A stretch of 64,000 nt of DNA, taken from Arthrobacter_E sp044748305. GTDB lineage: Bacteria; Actinomycetota; Actinomycetes; Actinomycetales; Micrococcaceae. Positions 53,019-60,699 of the stretch are shown piece after piece. Location of the stretch: assembly GCF_044748305.1 (NCBI RefSeq), contig NZ_JBIVFT010000006.1, positions 62,001-126,000 of the forward strand, in the 5' to 3' direction. The position numbers and the translations under genes were made by a program. The notes under the pieces are model-generated. The model saw nothing but the letters and a program-made list of their open reading frames with translations, made no database searches and was not told where the DNA came from. Position 1 is the stretch's first letter. Each line of letters starts with the position of its first letter.

Positions 53019-53898
53019 AGCGGCCGAACCGGAAATCGACGTCGAGGCGCTGAAGGAACAGGGCGTGGACCTCGACGTCGCCGAGAAAGCGGCACCGGAA
53101 CGGGACATTTCGGTCAAGGTGGGGGAGCCTCTGGTCCAGGTGGAGAATCTGACCATGAAGTTCGGCGGCCTCACGGCCCTGGACAAGGTCACGTTCGACA
53201 TCAACCGCGGTGAAATCCTGGGGCTGATCGGCCCTAACGGCGCCGGGAAGACCACCTGTTTCAACGCCATGACGGGCGTGTACAAACCGACGTCCGGGAC
53301 GGTGAAACTGGAAGGCAAGCCTCTCAACGGCCTGCCCCAGCACAAGATCACCCGGCGTGGCCTGGCCCGCACGTTCCAGAACATCCGCCTTTTCGGCGAG
53401 ATGACCGCGTTGGAGAACGTGGTGGTAGGGCTGGACGCCCGTCACAAGACGAGCGTGGGCGGTGCGCTGCTCCGGCTCCCCACCCACGTCCGGGAGGAGA
53501 AATCCGCCATCGAACGCGGCATGGCACTCCTGGAATTCGTAGGCATTGCGGATCACGCGCAGTACCTGTCCCGGCACCTGCCGTACGGGTACCAACGGAG
53601 GCTGGAAATCGCCCGCGCACTGGCCACGGACCCCAAGCTCCTGTGTCTGGACGAGCCGGCCGCCGGCTTCAACCCGGCGGAGAAGGAAGAGCTCATGGCG
53701 CTGATCCGGACCATCCGGGATGACGGCTACACGGTTCTGCTCATCGAGCACGACATGAAGCTGGTCATGGGAGTCACGGACCGCATCGTGGTGCTGGAGT
53801 TCGGTAAGAAGATCGCCGACGCTGTGCCCAAGGAGATCCGCGAGGATCCGAAAGTCGTAGCCGCCTACCTCGGGGAGCCTGAAGATGAGCTTGCTTGA
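53011..53898 (+). CDS. livG: Branched-chain amino acid ABC transporter ATPase LivG
   Basis: A 295-residue ATPase. An acidic N-terminal extension of about 40 residues (EAAEPEIDVEALKEQGVDLD) precedes the fold. Walker A GPNGAGKTT, then ARTFQNIRLFGEMTALENVV, typical of LivG; Walker B LLCLDEPAAGFNP; the LivG-specific ends VAAYLGEP. The start was chosen for GCCGGAG upstream and overlap with livM. Overlaps livF by 14 bases. Confidence 0.93.
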   Translation: MSEAAEPEIDVEALKEQGVDLDVAEKAAPERDISVKVGEPLVQVENLTMKFGGLTALDKVTFDINRGEILGLIGPNGAGKTTCFNAMTGVYKPTSGTVKLEGKPLNGLPQHKITRRGLARTFQNIRLFGEMTALENVVVGLDARHKTSVGGALLRLPTHVREEKSAIERGMALLEFVGIADHAQYLSRHLPYGYQRRLEIARALATDPKLLCLDEPAAGFNPAEKEELMALIRTIRDDGYTVLLIEHDMKLVMGVTDRIVVLEFGKKIADAVPKEIREDPKVVAAYLGEPEDELA

Positions 53899-54598
53899 GC
53901 TGAAGAACGTGACCGTCCACTACGGGCGCATCCGGGCCATTCACAACATGTCCTTCACCGTGGAGGAGGGGGAGATCGTTTCCCTGATCGGTGCCAACGG
54001 GGCCGGGAAGACGACCACCATGCGGACCGTGTCCGGCCTGCTCAACCCGTCGTCGGGGAACATCACCTTCATGGGCCAGGACATCACCTCCATGAAGGCC
54101 CACCTCCGCGTCGTCAAGGGCATCTCCCAGGCGCCGGAAGGCCGAGGGATCTTCCCTGGCATGACGGTCATGGAGAACCTGGGCATGGGGTCGTACGGCC
54201 GCAAAGACAGTTCGGGGATCGCCAAGGACCTGGAGCGGGTGTTCGACCTGTTCCCGCGGCTGAAGGAGCGGTCCAAACAGTTCGGCGGCACCATGAGTGG
54301 CGGCGAACAGCAGATGCTCGCCATCGGGCGGGCGCTGATGTCCAATCCGAAACTGCTCCTCCTGGATGAGCCGTCCATGGGCCTGGCCCCGCAGTTCATC
54401 CGCCAGATCTTCAAGATCGTCACGGAGATCAACGAGCAGGGCACCACGGTGCTGCTGGTGGAGCAGAACGCCAATCAGGCGCTGGCCCGCTCGCATCGTG
54501 CGTTTGTTCTGGAGACCGGGTCCATCACGCACGAGGGGACCGGGAAGGAGCTCCTGGCCAACCCGGCCATCAAGGAGGCGTACCTGGGCGTCGCCTGA
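53885..54598 (+). CDS. livF: Branched-chain amino acid ABC transporter ATPase LivF
   Basis: A 237-residue ATPase. Walker A GANGAGKTTTMRTVSG, APEGRGIFPGMTVMENLGMG, signature MSGGEQQMLAIGRAL, Walker B LLLDEPSMGLAP and terminal LLANPAIKEAYLGVA, all LivF features. Last gene of the operon; a hairpin with a T-rich end follows. Confidence 0.94.
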   Translation: MSLLELKNVTVHYGRIRAIHNMSFTVEEGEIVSLIGANGAGKTTTMRTVSGLLNPSSGNITFMGQDITSMKAHLRVVKGISQAPEGRGIFPGMTVMENLGMGSYGRKDSSGIAKDLERVFDLFPRLKERSKQFGGTMSGGEQQMLAIGRALMSNPKLLLLDEPSMGLAPQFIRQIFKIVTEINEQGTTVLLVEQNANQALARSHRAFVLETGSITHEGTGKELLANPAIKEAYLGVA

Positions 54599-54610
54599 TG
54601 TAGGCCCGGC

Positions 54611-54653
54611 GCAAGAAGTCCCGGGACTGTCGTGGTTCCGGGCTCTTGCATTT
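54611..54653 (+). terminator. Terminator of the liv operon
   Basis: GCAAGA...CCCGG pairs with CCGGG...CTCTTGC around a GT-rich loop, followed by ATTT. Stem has small internal mismatches. Confidence 0.55.
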
Positions 54654-54695
54654 CAGCGACGGCGGGCGTTGCGCCAGCTGCCGCGTTCAGGGCAC

Positions 54696-54712
54696 CTGTC
54701 GCATGTGGCCCG
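54696..54712 (+). repeat. 17-bp direct repeat, right copy
   Basis: Identical to the copy upstream of livJ. It lies 113 bases before the IclR gene and could be a shared regulator site or a trace of insertion. Confidence 0.55.
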
Positions 54713-54824
54713 TGGCTGGACACAATGCGCTGTGCCTCGGGCGGACTGCAACAATATGGGGAAGGGCCCCGGCCCCGCCTTGCTCCGTCTGCCCGGAGCG
54801 GAGGCCGCACGGAAAGGACCGACA

Positions 54825-55610
54825 GTGACCGACCCCAAGTCCAAGGTCCCCGCAGCTGACAACACGCTGCGCATCCTCAAACTCCTCAGCTCGCGCCGCG
54901 GCCCGCAGCCGGCCAGCGCCATCGCCAGCGCCCTGGATCTTCCCCGCTCCACGGTGTACCAATTGCTCGCCGTGCTGGAAGAGCACGGACTCGTGATGCA
55001 CCTCAAGGAAGAGAAACGATACGGGCTCGGCCTCGGCGCGTTCGAGCTCAGCAGCGCCTACAGCCGGCAGGAGCCCATCTCCCGGCTGGGCCGTCCCTTG
55101 CTCGCATCCCTCGTCGACGTGCTCGGGGAAAGCGCCCATCTGGCCGTGCTGCACGGCCGCGACGTGCTCTACATCGTCGAAGAGCGTGCCAAGGGCCGTC
55201 CCTCACTGGTCACCGACGTCGGCGTCCGACTGCCGTCCCATCTGACCGCGAGCGGCCGTGCCATTCTCGCCGCCCTGCCGAAGGCGCAGGTCAGGGCCCT
55301 GTACCCGAGCGCTGCGGCGTTCGTTTCGCGTACTGAATCGGCGGGCGGGATCACGGGATACGCGGCCCTCTCCCGGCATCTGGACGACGTCAGGATCCGT
55401 GGCTTCGCCACCGAACACGGTGAGGTGACTCCGGGCTTCGGTTCGGTGGCGGCCGCCGTGACCGACCATCTCGGATGGCCGACGGCGGCCATCGCCGTGA
55501 CCTTCATCGAAGACCGGGTTCCCGCAGAGGAATGGCCGGCGCTCGCCGCACGCATCCAGAAGGTGGCTGACGAGCTGACCACCAGGCTCTACGGCAAGGC
55601 CAAGGGCTGA
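54825..55610 (+). CDS. IclR-family transcriptional regulator
   Basis: A 261-residue regulator. Winged helix at about 12-65 (NTLRILKLLSSRRGPQPASA, LDLPRSTVYQLLAVLEEHGL) and an IclR effector domain (GRPSLVTDVGVRLPSHLTAS, GFATEHGEVTPGFGSVAAAV). Start GTG with GGAAAGGA 6 bases upstream; the frame is open far upstream through the livF end in another frame, which I discount. Placed after the liv operon, it may control it or the region's amino-acid use. Effector unknown. The stop lies 15 bases from the convergent LacI gene. Confidence 0.88.
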   Translation: MTDPKSKVPAADNTLRILKLLSSRRGPQPASAIASALDLPRSTVYQLLAVLEEHGLVMHLKEEKRYGLGLGAFELSSAYSRQEPISRLGRPLLASLVDVLGESAHLAVLHGRDVLYIVEERAKGRPSLVTDVGVRLPSHLTASGRAILAALPKAQVRALYPSAAAFVSRTESAGGITGYAALSRHLDDVRIRGFATEHGEVTPGFGSVAAAVTDHLGWPTAAIAVTFIEDRVPAEEWPALAARIQKVADELTTRLYGKAKG

Positions 55611-55615
55611 ACTTT

Positions 55616-55641
55616 CACCGCGTGCTCAGCGGGACGCGGTG
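55616..55641. terminator. Hairpin between convergent IclR and LacI genes
   Basis: Perfect 8-base arms CACCGCGT and ACGCGGTG around a 10-base loop that contains the LacI stop codon. No T tract. Confidence 0.5.
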
Positions 55642-56678
55642 CCGGCCGTCGACCGCCGGGCCGTGAGCCTGCTCGCGACGTCGACGTGCCGCGTGGCGGG
55701 CTCGTCCCCCTCGATCAGTGCGCGCAGCGTGCGCCCGGCGGCGGTGCCGAGCTCCCCGGAAGGCAGGCTGACGCTCGTCAGCGGCGGACTCGTGTGCCGG
55801 GAGTACGGCAGATCATCGAAGCCGGCGACGGCGAGGCGCTCCGGAACGTCGAGGCCTGCCTCTGCCGCGGCGCCCAGGACCCCGTAGGCATGGGTGTCGG
55901 TGCAGCCGACGACGGCGCTGACGCCCGCCGCGTCCCACGCCGGCCAGGCCTTCGCGAAGGCCGCGGCGGCGTCGTCGATGTCCGTCAGGGAGGCGGCGCC
56001 TCCGTGAACCTCGAGACCGAGTCCGTGAGCGGTCGCCTGGAAGGCGTCCCGGCGCACCCGGAACGTGGCGGCATCGATGGTGCTGTCCAGGTAGCCGATC
56101 CGGCGGTGCCCTCGAGCCGCGAGGTGACGGGCGAGCTGCGCGGCACCGTCGGCCACGTCCAGGTTGACGCTGGGCAAGCGTCCTTCCAGGCCGGGCGCAT
56201 CCAGCAGGACGGCTCGCGTTCCCGAGGGGAGGCTGTCCACGAGTTCGGCGTTCGGGGCGTCGATGAGGAACCCCGCAGGGCGCAGGGAGAGCAGCTTGCG
56301 GATGGTTCCCGGGTCGATCTGGCGTCCCGGCCCGCCGACCGAGAGCAGCAGCTCGTACCGTTCGCCCAGGGCGGTCCGGGCCTCCGAGATGAGTTCGGCG
56401 TAGAACGGGTTGGCGATGTCCGTGGCCACCAGGACCACCACGGGGCTGAAGCCCCTGGAGAGCGTGCTGCCGGCAGTGTCCACCACATAGCCGAGGCGTT
56501 CGACGGCGGCCTCGACCCGCCCGCGATTGGCGGCGGAGACGCGGCCCTGTGCCTTGCCGCTGACCACGAGCGACACCGTCGCGGTGGAGACCCCGGCTTC
56601 GCGGGCGACCATGGCGGCGGTGATCCGGCCGGACGGCGCGCCTCGTTCGCTGCTGGGGGTCGCGCCGTCGTCGTCCAT
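55626..56678 (-). CDS. LacI-family repressor of the nucleoside catabolic operon
   Basis: A 350-residue repressor. The LacI helix-turn-helix is at about 17-38 (ITAAMVAREAGVSTATVSLV) with hinge helix GSTLSRGFSPVVVLVATDIA leading to the periplasmic-binding core. Divergent from the nucleoside hydrolase-MFS-ribokinase operon, which it presumably represses until a ribonucleoside or ribose appears. A TAAGAT box 7 bases before this ATG supports it; an ATG three codons upstream lies inside that box. Two LacI-type sites lie in the shared upstream region. Confidence 0.87.
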   Translation of the reverse strand: MDDDGATPSSERGAPSGRITAAMVAREAGVSTATVSLVVSGKAQGRVSAANRGRVEAAVERLGYVVDTAGSTLSRGFSPVVVLVATDIANPFYAELISEARTALGERYELLLSVGGPGRQIDPGTIRKLLSLRPAGFLIDAPNAELVDSLPSGTRAVLLDAPGLEGRLPSVNLDVADGAAQLARHLAARGHRRIGYLDSTIDAATFRVRRDAFQATAHGLGLEVHGGAASLTDIDDAAAAFAKAWPAWDAAGVSAVVGCTDTHAYGVLGAAAEAGLDVPERLAVAGFDDLPYSRHTSPPLTSVSLPSGELGTAAGRTLRALIEGDEPATRHVDVASRLTARRSTAGTASR

Positions 56679-56691
56679 GCGGTCCATCTTA
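56679..56691 (-). promoter_or_regulatory. Leaderless promoter of the LacI-type gene
   Basis: On the minus strand TAAGAT, 7 bases, then ATG. Confidence 0.45.
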
Positions 56692-56723
56692 GGCGAGTGC
56701 GTCCTGGGCTGTGCCGCTTGAGA

Positions 56724-56749
56724 TCAAGCGTTTGACGTTAAGCGTTTGA
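56724..56749. promoter_or_regulatory. Two tandem LacI-type operators
   Basis: TCAAGCGTTTGA and TTAAGCGTTTGA, 14 bases apart, are half-symmetric around a central CG as LacI operators are. They lie between the divergent genes and so can control both. Confidence 0.65.
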
Positions 56750-56757
56750 CGTCGCTC

Positions 56758-56773
56758 CGTGAACGGTGTCACA
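56758..56773. promoter_or_regulatory. CRP/GlxR-like site before the nucleoside hydrolase operon
   Basis: CGTGAACGGTGTCACA fits TGTGA-N6-TCACA with one mismatch, just after the LacI-type sites and 60 bases before the start. Confidence 0.5.
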
Positions 56774-56832
56774 CTCCTAGGTGTACTCTCGCCGCCCGCC
56801 CGGCGGCCCGCCCCCGACGACGTGGAGCAACC

Positions 56833-57819
56833 ATGCCTCTTGTCACCGCAGACAACAGCCCCCGCAAGATCATCCTGGACTGCGACCCCGGCCATGACGA
56901 CGCCGTCGCCATGCTCCTGGCGCACGGCAACCCGAACATCGAGCTGCTCGCGGTGACCACCGTGGTGGGCAACCAGACGCTGGAGAAGGTCACGCGCAAC
57001 GCCCTCTCCGTGGCGACGATCGCCGGCATCACGGGCGTCCCCTTCGCCGCCGGCTGCGCCCGCCCGCTGGTCCGCACCATCGAGACCGCGCCGGACATCC
57101 ACGGGGAGAGCGGCCTGGACGGTCCGGTCCTGCCGGAGCCCGCCTTCGGTCTGGATGAGCGCCACGCCGTGGATCTCATCATCGACACCGTCATGGCCCA
57201 CGAGCCCGGCAGCGTCACTCTGGTGCCCACCGCCGGCCTGACCAACATCGCCCTGGCGGCGCGCAAGGAACCCCGCATCGTGGAGCGCGTCCGCGAGGTG
57301 GTCCTCATGGGCGGCGGGTACCACGTCGGCAACTGGAGCGCCGTGGCCGAGTTCAACATCAAGATCGACCCCGAGGCCGCCCACATCGTCTTCAACGAGT
57401 CCTGGCCCGTGGTCATGGTCGGCCTCGACCTGACCCACCAGGCCCTGGCCACCCCGGACGTCGTCGAGCGCATCGCCGCGATCGGCACCAAGCCGGCGCA
57501 GTTCGTCGTCGAACTCATGGACTTCTTCGCCGCCACCTACAAGGATGCGCAGGGCTTCGACTTCCCGCCCGTGCACGACCCGTGCGCCGTCGCCTACGTC
57601 ATCGACCCGAGCGTCATGACGACGCAGCGCGTCCCCGTGGACATCGAACTCAACGGCACCCTCACCCTCGGCATGACCGTCGCCGACTTCCGCGCCCCGG
57701 CGCCGGACGACTGCACCACCTCCGTGGCCGTGGACCTGGACCGCGAGAAGTTCTGGGACCTGGTCGTCGAGGCCATCCAGGCCATCGGTGAGCCCGAGCT
57801 GGCAGGTGCCGCGGCATGA
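56833..57819 (+). CDS. Nucleoside hydrolase (IUNH family)
   Basis: A 328-residue enzyme splitting ribonucleosides into base and ribose. The calcium-binding DCDPGHDDA at residues 16-24 (Asp16, Asp18, Asp22, Asp23) is the family signature; VLMGGGYHVGNWSAVAEFNI carries the ribose-contact Asn, and VHDPCAVAYV the last Asp. The active-site His common in inosine-uridine types fits HDPCA. The longer open frame upstream is discounted; this ATG follows GGAGC. Overlaps the MFS gene by 4 bases. Confidence 0.92.
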   Translation: MPLVTADNSPRKIILDCDPGHDDAVAMLLAHGNPNIELLAVTTVVGNQTLEKVTRNALSVATIAGITGVPFAAGCARPLVRTIETAPDIHGESGLDGPVLPEPAFGLDERHAVDLIIDTVMAHEPGSVTLVPTAGLTNIALAARKEPRIVERVREVVLMGGGYHVGNWSAVAEFNIKIDPEAAHIVFNESWPVVMVGLDLTHQALATPDVVERIAAIGTKPAQFVVELMDFFAATYKDAQGFDFPPVHDPCAVAYVIDPSVMTTQRVPVDIELNGTLTLGMTVADFRAPAPDDCTTSVAVDLDREKFWDLVVEAIQAIGEPELAGAAA

Positions 57820-59237
57820 GCGCCTCCACCGCCACCAAGTCGGGGCCCGGCGTCGGGGTTCTGACCGCAGCGCTGCTGACCGCCTGCATCGCGTTCCAGC
57901 TCAACGCCTCCATGCTCAGCCCCGCACTGGTCTCCATGGAGCACGAGCTCCACACCGATCAGGCGACCATCGGCCTCAGCCAGACCTGGTTCTTCACCGC
58001 CGCGGCGCTGTTCTCCCTGTTCCTGCCGCGCCTCAGTGACATCGTGGGCCGTAAGCGCGTCCTGGTGGGCATGATGGCGCTCATGGCGATCGGTTCGGTC
58101 ATCGCCGCCGTCGCGCCGGACGTCAGCTGGGTCTTCGTGGGCCGCATCATCCAGGGTGTGTCCGGGCCCACCGTTCCGCTCTGCCTGCTCATGCTGCGCT
58201 CCGCCATCGATGACCCACGCCGTTACGGCTCTCTCATGGGACTCATCACGGCGGTCAACGGCGGCGTGGCCGGCGTCGACTCCTTCGTGGGCGGCTTCTT
58301 CACCGAGCATTACGGCTTCCGCAGCCTCTTCTGGATCATGACCGCGCTGGCCGTCGTGGCGGCCGTGCTGGTGTTCGTCCTGGCACCCGAGTCCAAGCCG
58401 CAGGCGGGGACGCGGATGGACTGGGCCGGGGTGTTCTTCATCGTCGTGGCCGTCGGCGCCGTGCTGACGGCGCTCAACAGCGCGGCCGGCCTGGTCTCCG
58501 CGTTCGACGCCGGGACGCTCACGCTTTCGCTCGTCCTCGCCCTGGTGGGCGTGGCCGCGTTCATCGGCTTCTGGACGGTGGAGAAACGCTCTGCTCAGCC
58601 CATGGTGGAGATCGTCCACCTGCGCCAACGCTCCATGTGGGCCCTGCTGCTCACGACCACCCTGACCATGACCGGCATTTTCGCCGTCATCAACGGGATC
58701 GTTCCGGCGTTCGTGCAGGCCGCGTCCCCGGGCTTCGCCGTCGGGCCCACCGAGATGTCCCTCATGATCCTCACCCCGTACGCGCTGCTCGGCTGGCTGG
58801 TCGGCCCGTTCAGCGGACGGCTCGCCCCGGTGCTCGGGTACCGCAAGACCCTGCGATTCGGCATGATCGGCAGCCTGGTGGCGCTGGCCGTCATCGCGTT
58901 CTTCGGCCTGAGCAGCCTGCCGGTCATGATCATCGCAACCGCGCTGCTCGGCATCGCCTACGCTGGCACCGTGAACATCATGCTCAACGGTCTCGGAGTC
59001 GTGCTGTCGCCGAAGAGCAACCCGGGCTTCCTGCCCGGCATGAACGCCGGTGCGTTCAATCTCGGCGCGGGGCTGAGCTTCCTGGTCCTGCCCGCGGTGC
59101 TTCAGGCCTCGCAGTCGCTGGGTGACGCCAAGGCGTCCTACCTCACGGTGGTGCTCACGGGCCTGGTCGTCACGCTGGCCGCGTTCGCCGTGTCCTTCCT
59201 GATCCCCCGCCCCACCGAAGCAGAGGTACAGCAGTGA
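57816..59237 (+). CDS. MFS transporter, probably for ribonucleosides
   Basis: A 473-residue permease with 12-14 helices. LPRLSDIVGRKRVLVGMMAL is the loop 2-3 motif, and the family resembles DHA2-like proteins, but its place between nucleoside hydrolase and ribokinase (4-base overlaps at both ends) makes nucleoside or ribose import the best guess. Confidence 0.82.
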   Translation: MSASTATKSGPGVGVLTAALLTACIAFQLNASMLSPALVSMEHELHTDQATIGLSQTWFFTAAALFSLFLPRLSDIVGRKRVLVGMMALMAIGSVIAAVAPDVSWVFVGRIIQGVSGPTVPLCLLMLRSAIDDPRRYGSLMGLITAVNGGVAGVDSFVGGFFTEHYGFRSLFWIMTALAVVAAVLVFVLAPESKPQAGTRMDWAGVFFIVVAVGAVLTALNSAAGLVSAFDAGTLTLSLVLALVGVAAFIGFWTVEKRSAQPMVEIVHLRQRSMWALLLTTTLTMTGIFAVINGIVPAFVQAASPGFAVGPTEMSLMILTPYALLGWLVGPFSGRLAPVLGYRKTLRFGMIGSLVALAVIAFFGLSSLPVMIIATALLGIAYAGTVNIMLNGLGVVLSPKSNPGFLPGMNAGAFNLGAGLSFLVLPAVLQASQSLGDAKASYLTVVLTGLVVTLAAFAVSFLIPRPTEAEVQQ

Positions 59238-60172
59238 GTCATGTCGTCGTCGTCGGATCCCTCAACGCGGATCTGACCCTTTACGCCGAGCGCATGCCGC
59301 TGCCTGGCGAGACCGTCATCGGCACCGGGTTCGTGGTGCAGCCCGGTGGCAAGAGCGCCAATCAGGCCGTCGCCGCGGCGCGGCTCGGAGCGGACGTCCG
59401 GCTCATCGGCGCCGTGGGAGACGATGCGAACGGGGCCATGCTGCTCGATTCCGCGCGCGACGCCGGCGTGGACGCCTCCGCTGTGCGTCGCATCGGCGGC
59501 GTGCCCACCGGCGTCGCGGGCATCACCGTGGACGCGCAGGGTGAGAACAGCATCGTGATCGTGGCCGGAGCCAACGGGGAGCTGTCGCCGGAGGATGTCG
59601 GCCGCTCGGCCGCCGTGTTCGACGGCGCCTCCGCGGTGTGCCTCTGCCTCGAGGTGTCTCAGGAGACGGTGCTCGCGGCGGCTCAGGCGGGCCGCGCGGC
59701 CGGGGCCACCGTGATCCTGAACCTCTCGCCGTTCGCCGCGATCCCCGCGGACCTCGTGGCGGCCACGGACATCCTGCTGGTCAACGCTCACGAGGCCGGT
59801 CAGCTCCTGGGCCGTGAAGCCCCTGCGGCCGAGGGGGAGGACTGGTCCGCCGTGGCCGGGGCCTTCGCCGAGGCCGGATTCTCCCGGGTCCTGGTGACGC
59901 TGGGTGCGCAGGGCGTCGTGGTGCTGGACGGCGCGGGTTCCGGGGAGGAAGCCGCCATCGAGCGGATCGCCGCCACGCGCATCGAGCCCGTGGACACCAC
60001 CGGTTCGGGCGACGCGTTCACCGGAGGACTCGCGACGCGGCTCGCTGCGGGGGATTCTCTTGTTGAGGCGGCACGCTACGCCTCCGTGGCTGCCGCACAC
60101 GCCGCCACGAGCCGTGGAGCCCAGGCCTCCTACGGCACCGACGCCGATGTTGCAGCCCTCCGGGGGAACTGA
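59234..60172 (+). CDS. rbsK: Ribokinase
   Basis: PfkB-family kinase, 312 residues, phosphorylating the ribose released by the nucleoside hydrolase. Opening VVVVGSLNADLTLYAERMPL, sugar motif GGKSANQAVAAARLGADVRL, and ATP/catalytic motif DTTGSGDAFTGGLATRL. Start GTG inside the stop of the MFS gene. Ribose specificity is inferred from motif and operon. Confidence 0.88.
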   Translation: MSHVVVVGSLNADLTLYAERMPLPGETVIGTGFVVQPGGKSANQAVAAARLGADVRLIGAVGDDANGAMLLDSARDAGVDASAVRRIGGVPTGVAGITVDAQGENSIVIVAGANGELSPEDVGRSAAVFDGASAVCLCLEVSQETVLAAAQAGRAAGATVILNLSPFAAIPADLVAATDILLVNAHEAGQLLGREAPAAEGEDWSAVAGAFAEAGFSRVLVTLGAQGVVVLDGAGSGEEAAIERIAATRIEPVDTTGSGDAFTGGLATRLAAGDSLVEAARYASVAAAHAATSRGAQASYGTDADVAALRGN

Positions 60173-60699
60173 GGTCTGAGGGTCAGGCCAAACCGGACCC
60201 GGTGCGGAGCGGACTCGGAGCGGAACCGGACCGGATCGGGCGGCCGAGCGGAACCGGACCGGAGCGGCTGAGTCCGCTATTCCCGGCGCCGTCTCCGGTC
60301 GAGTCCGCTACCCAGGGCGCGAGTCAGCTATCCGGGGTAGCGGATTCGCGCCCGCGATAGCGGACTCGCCGGGCCCTGTTGCTGAAGTCGCTGGTTTCAG
60401 GTGCCCTGCTTGCTGATCTCGCTAGCTAGGTGCCAGTTCGCTCCGAAAATGAGCGATTCGGCACCGAACCAGCGAGGTCGGCTCCAGGGCAGGTTGCGAC
60501 TAAGCCCGCCATAGCTGACTCGGCCAGGGTCCTGTCCTGAGTTGACCGGATCGGATCGGGTCGGCAACGGTCCCGCCCTGAGTTCGCCGGATCGGATCAG
60601 CCACGGTCCTGTCCTGAGTTGACCGGATCGGAACAGCCACGGCCCTGTCCCGGGCCAACCGGCTCGGCCACCCTCTCCGGCCCCGACTAGGCTGAAGAC
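60173..60699. repeat. Repeat-rich gap: palindromes and 36-bp tandem units
   Basis: No gene is supported in 527 bases. Part 1 (60180-60270): degenerate GGAACCGGACCGG repeats. Part 2 (60270-60480): inverted repeats, including GAGTCCGCTACCC with GGGTAGCGGATTC and GGTGCCAGTTCGCTC with GAGCGATTCGGCACC around CGAAAAT. Part 3 (60529-60669): about 3.7 units of 36-41 bases of the form GTCCTGTCCTGAGTTGACCG. Confidence 0.75.
60688..60699 (+). promoter_or_regulatory. Leaderless promoter of the SHOCT protein gene
   Basis: TAGGCT, 6 bases, then ATG. Confidence 0.5.

Noticed and set aside
54366..54824. Extension of the IclR gene upstream into livF
   Set aside because: The extra 153 residues are Arg/Ser-rich and out of phase with livF; the GTG with GGAAAGGA marks the real start and the usual IclR length.
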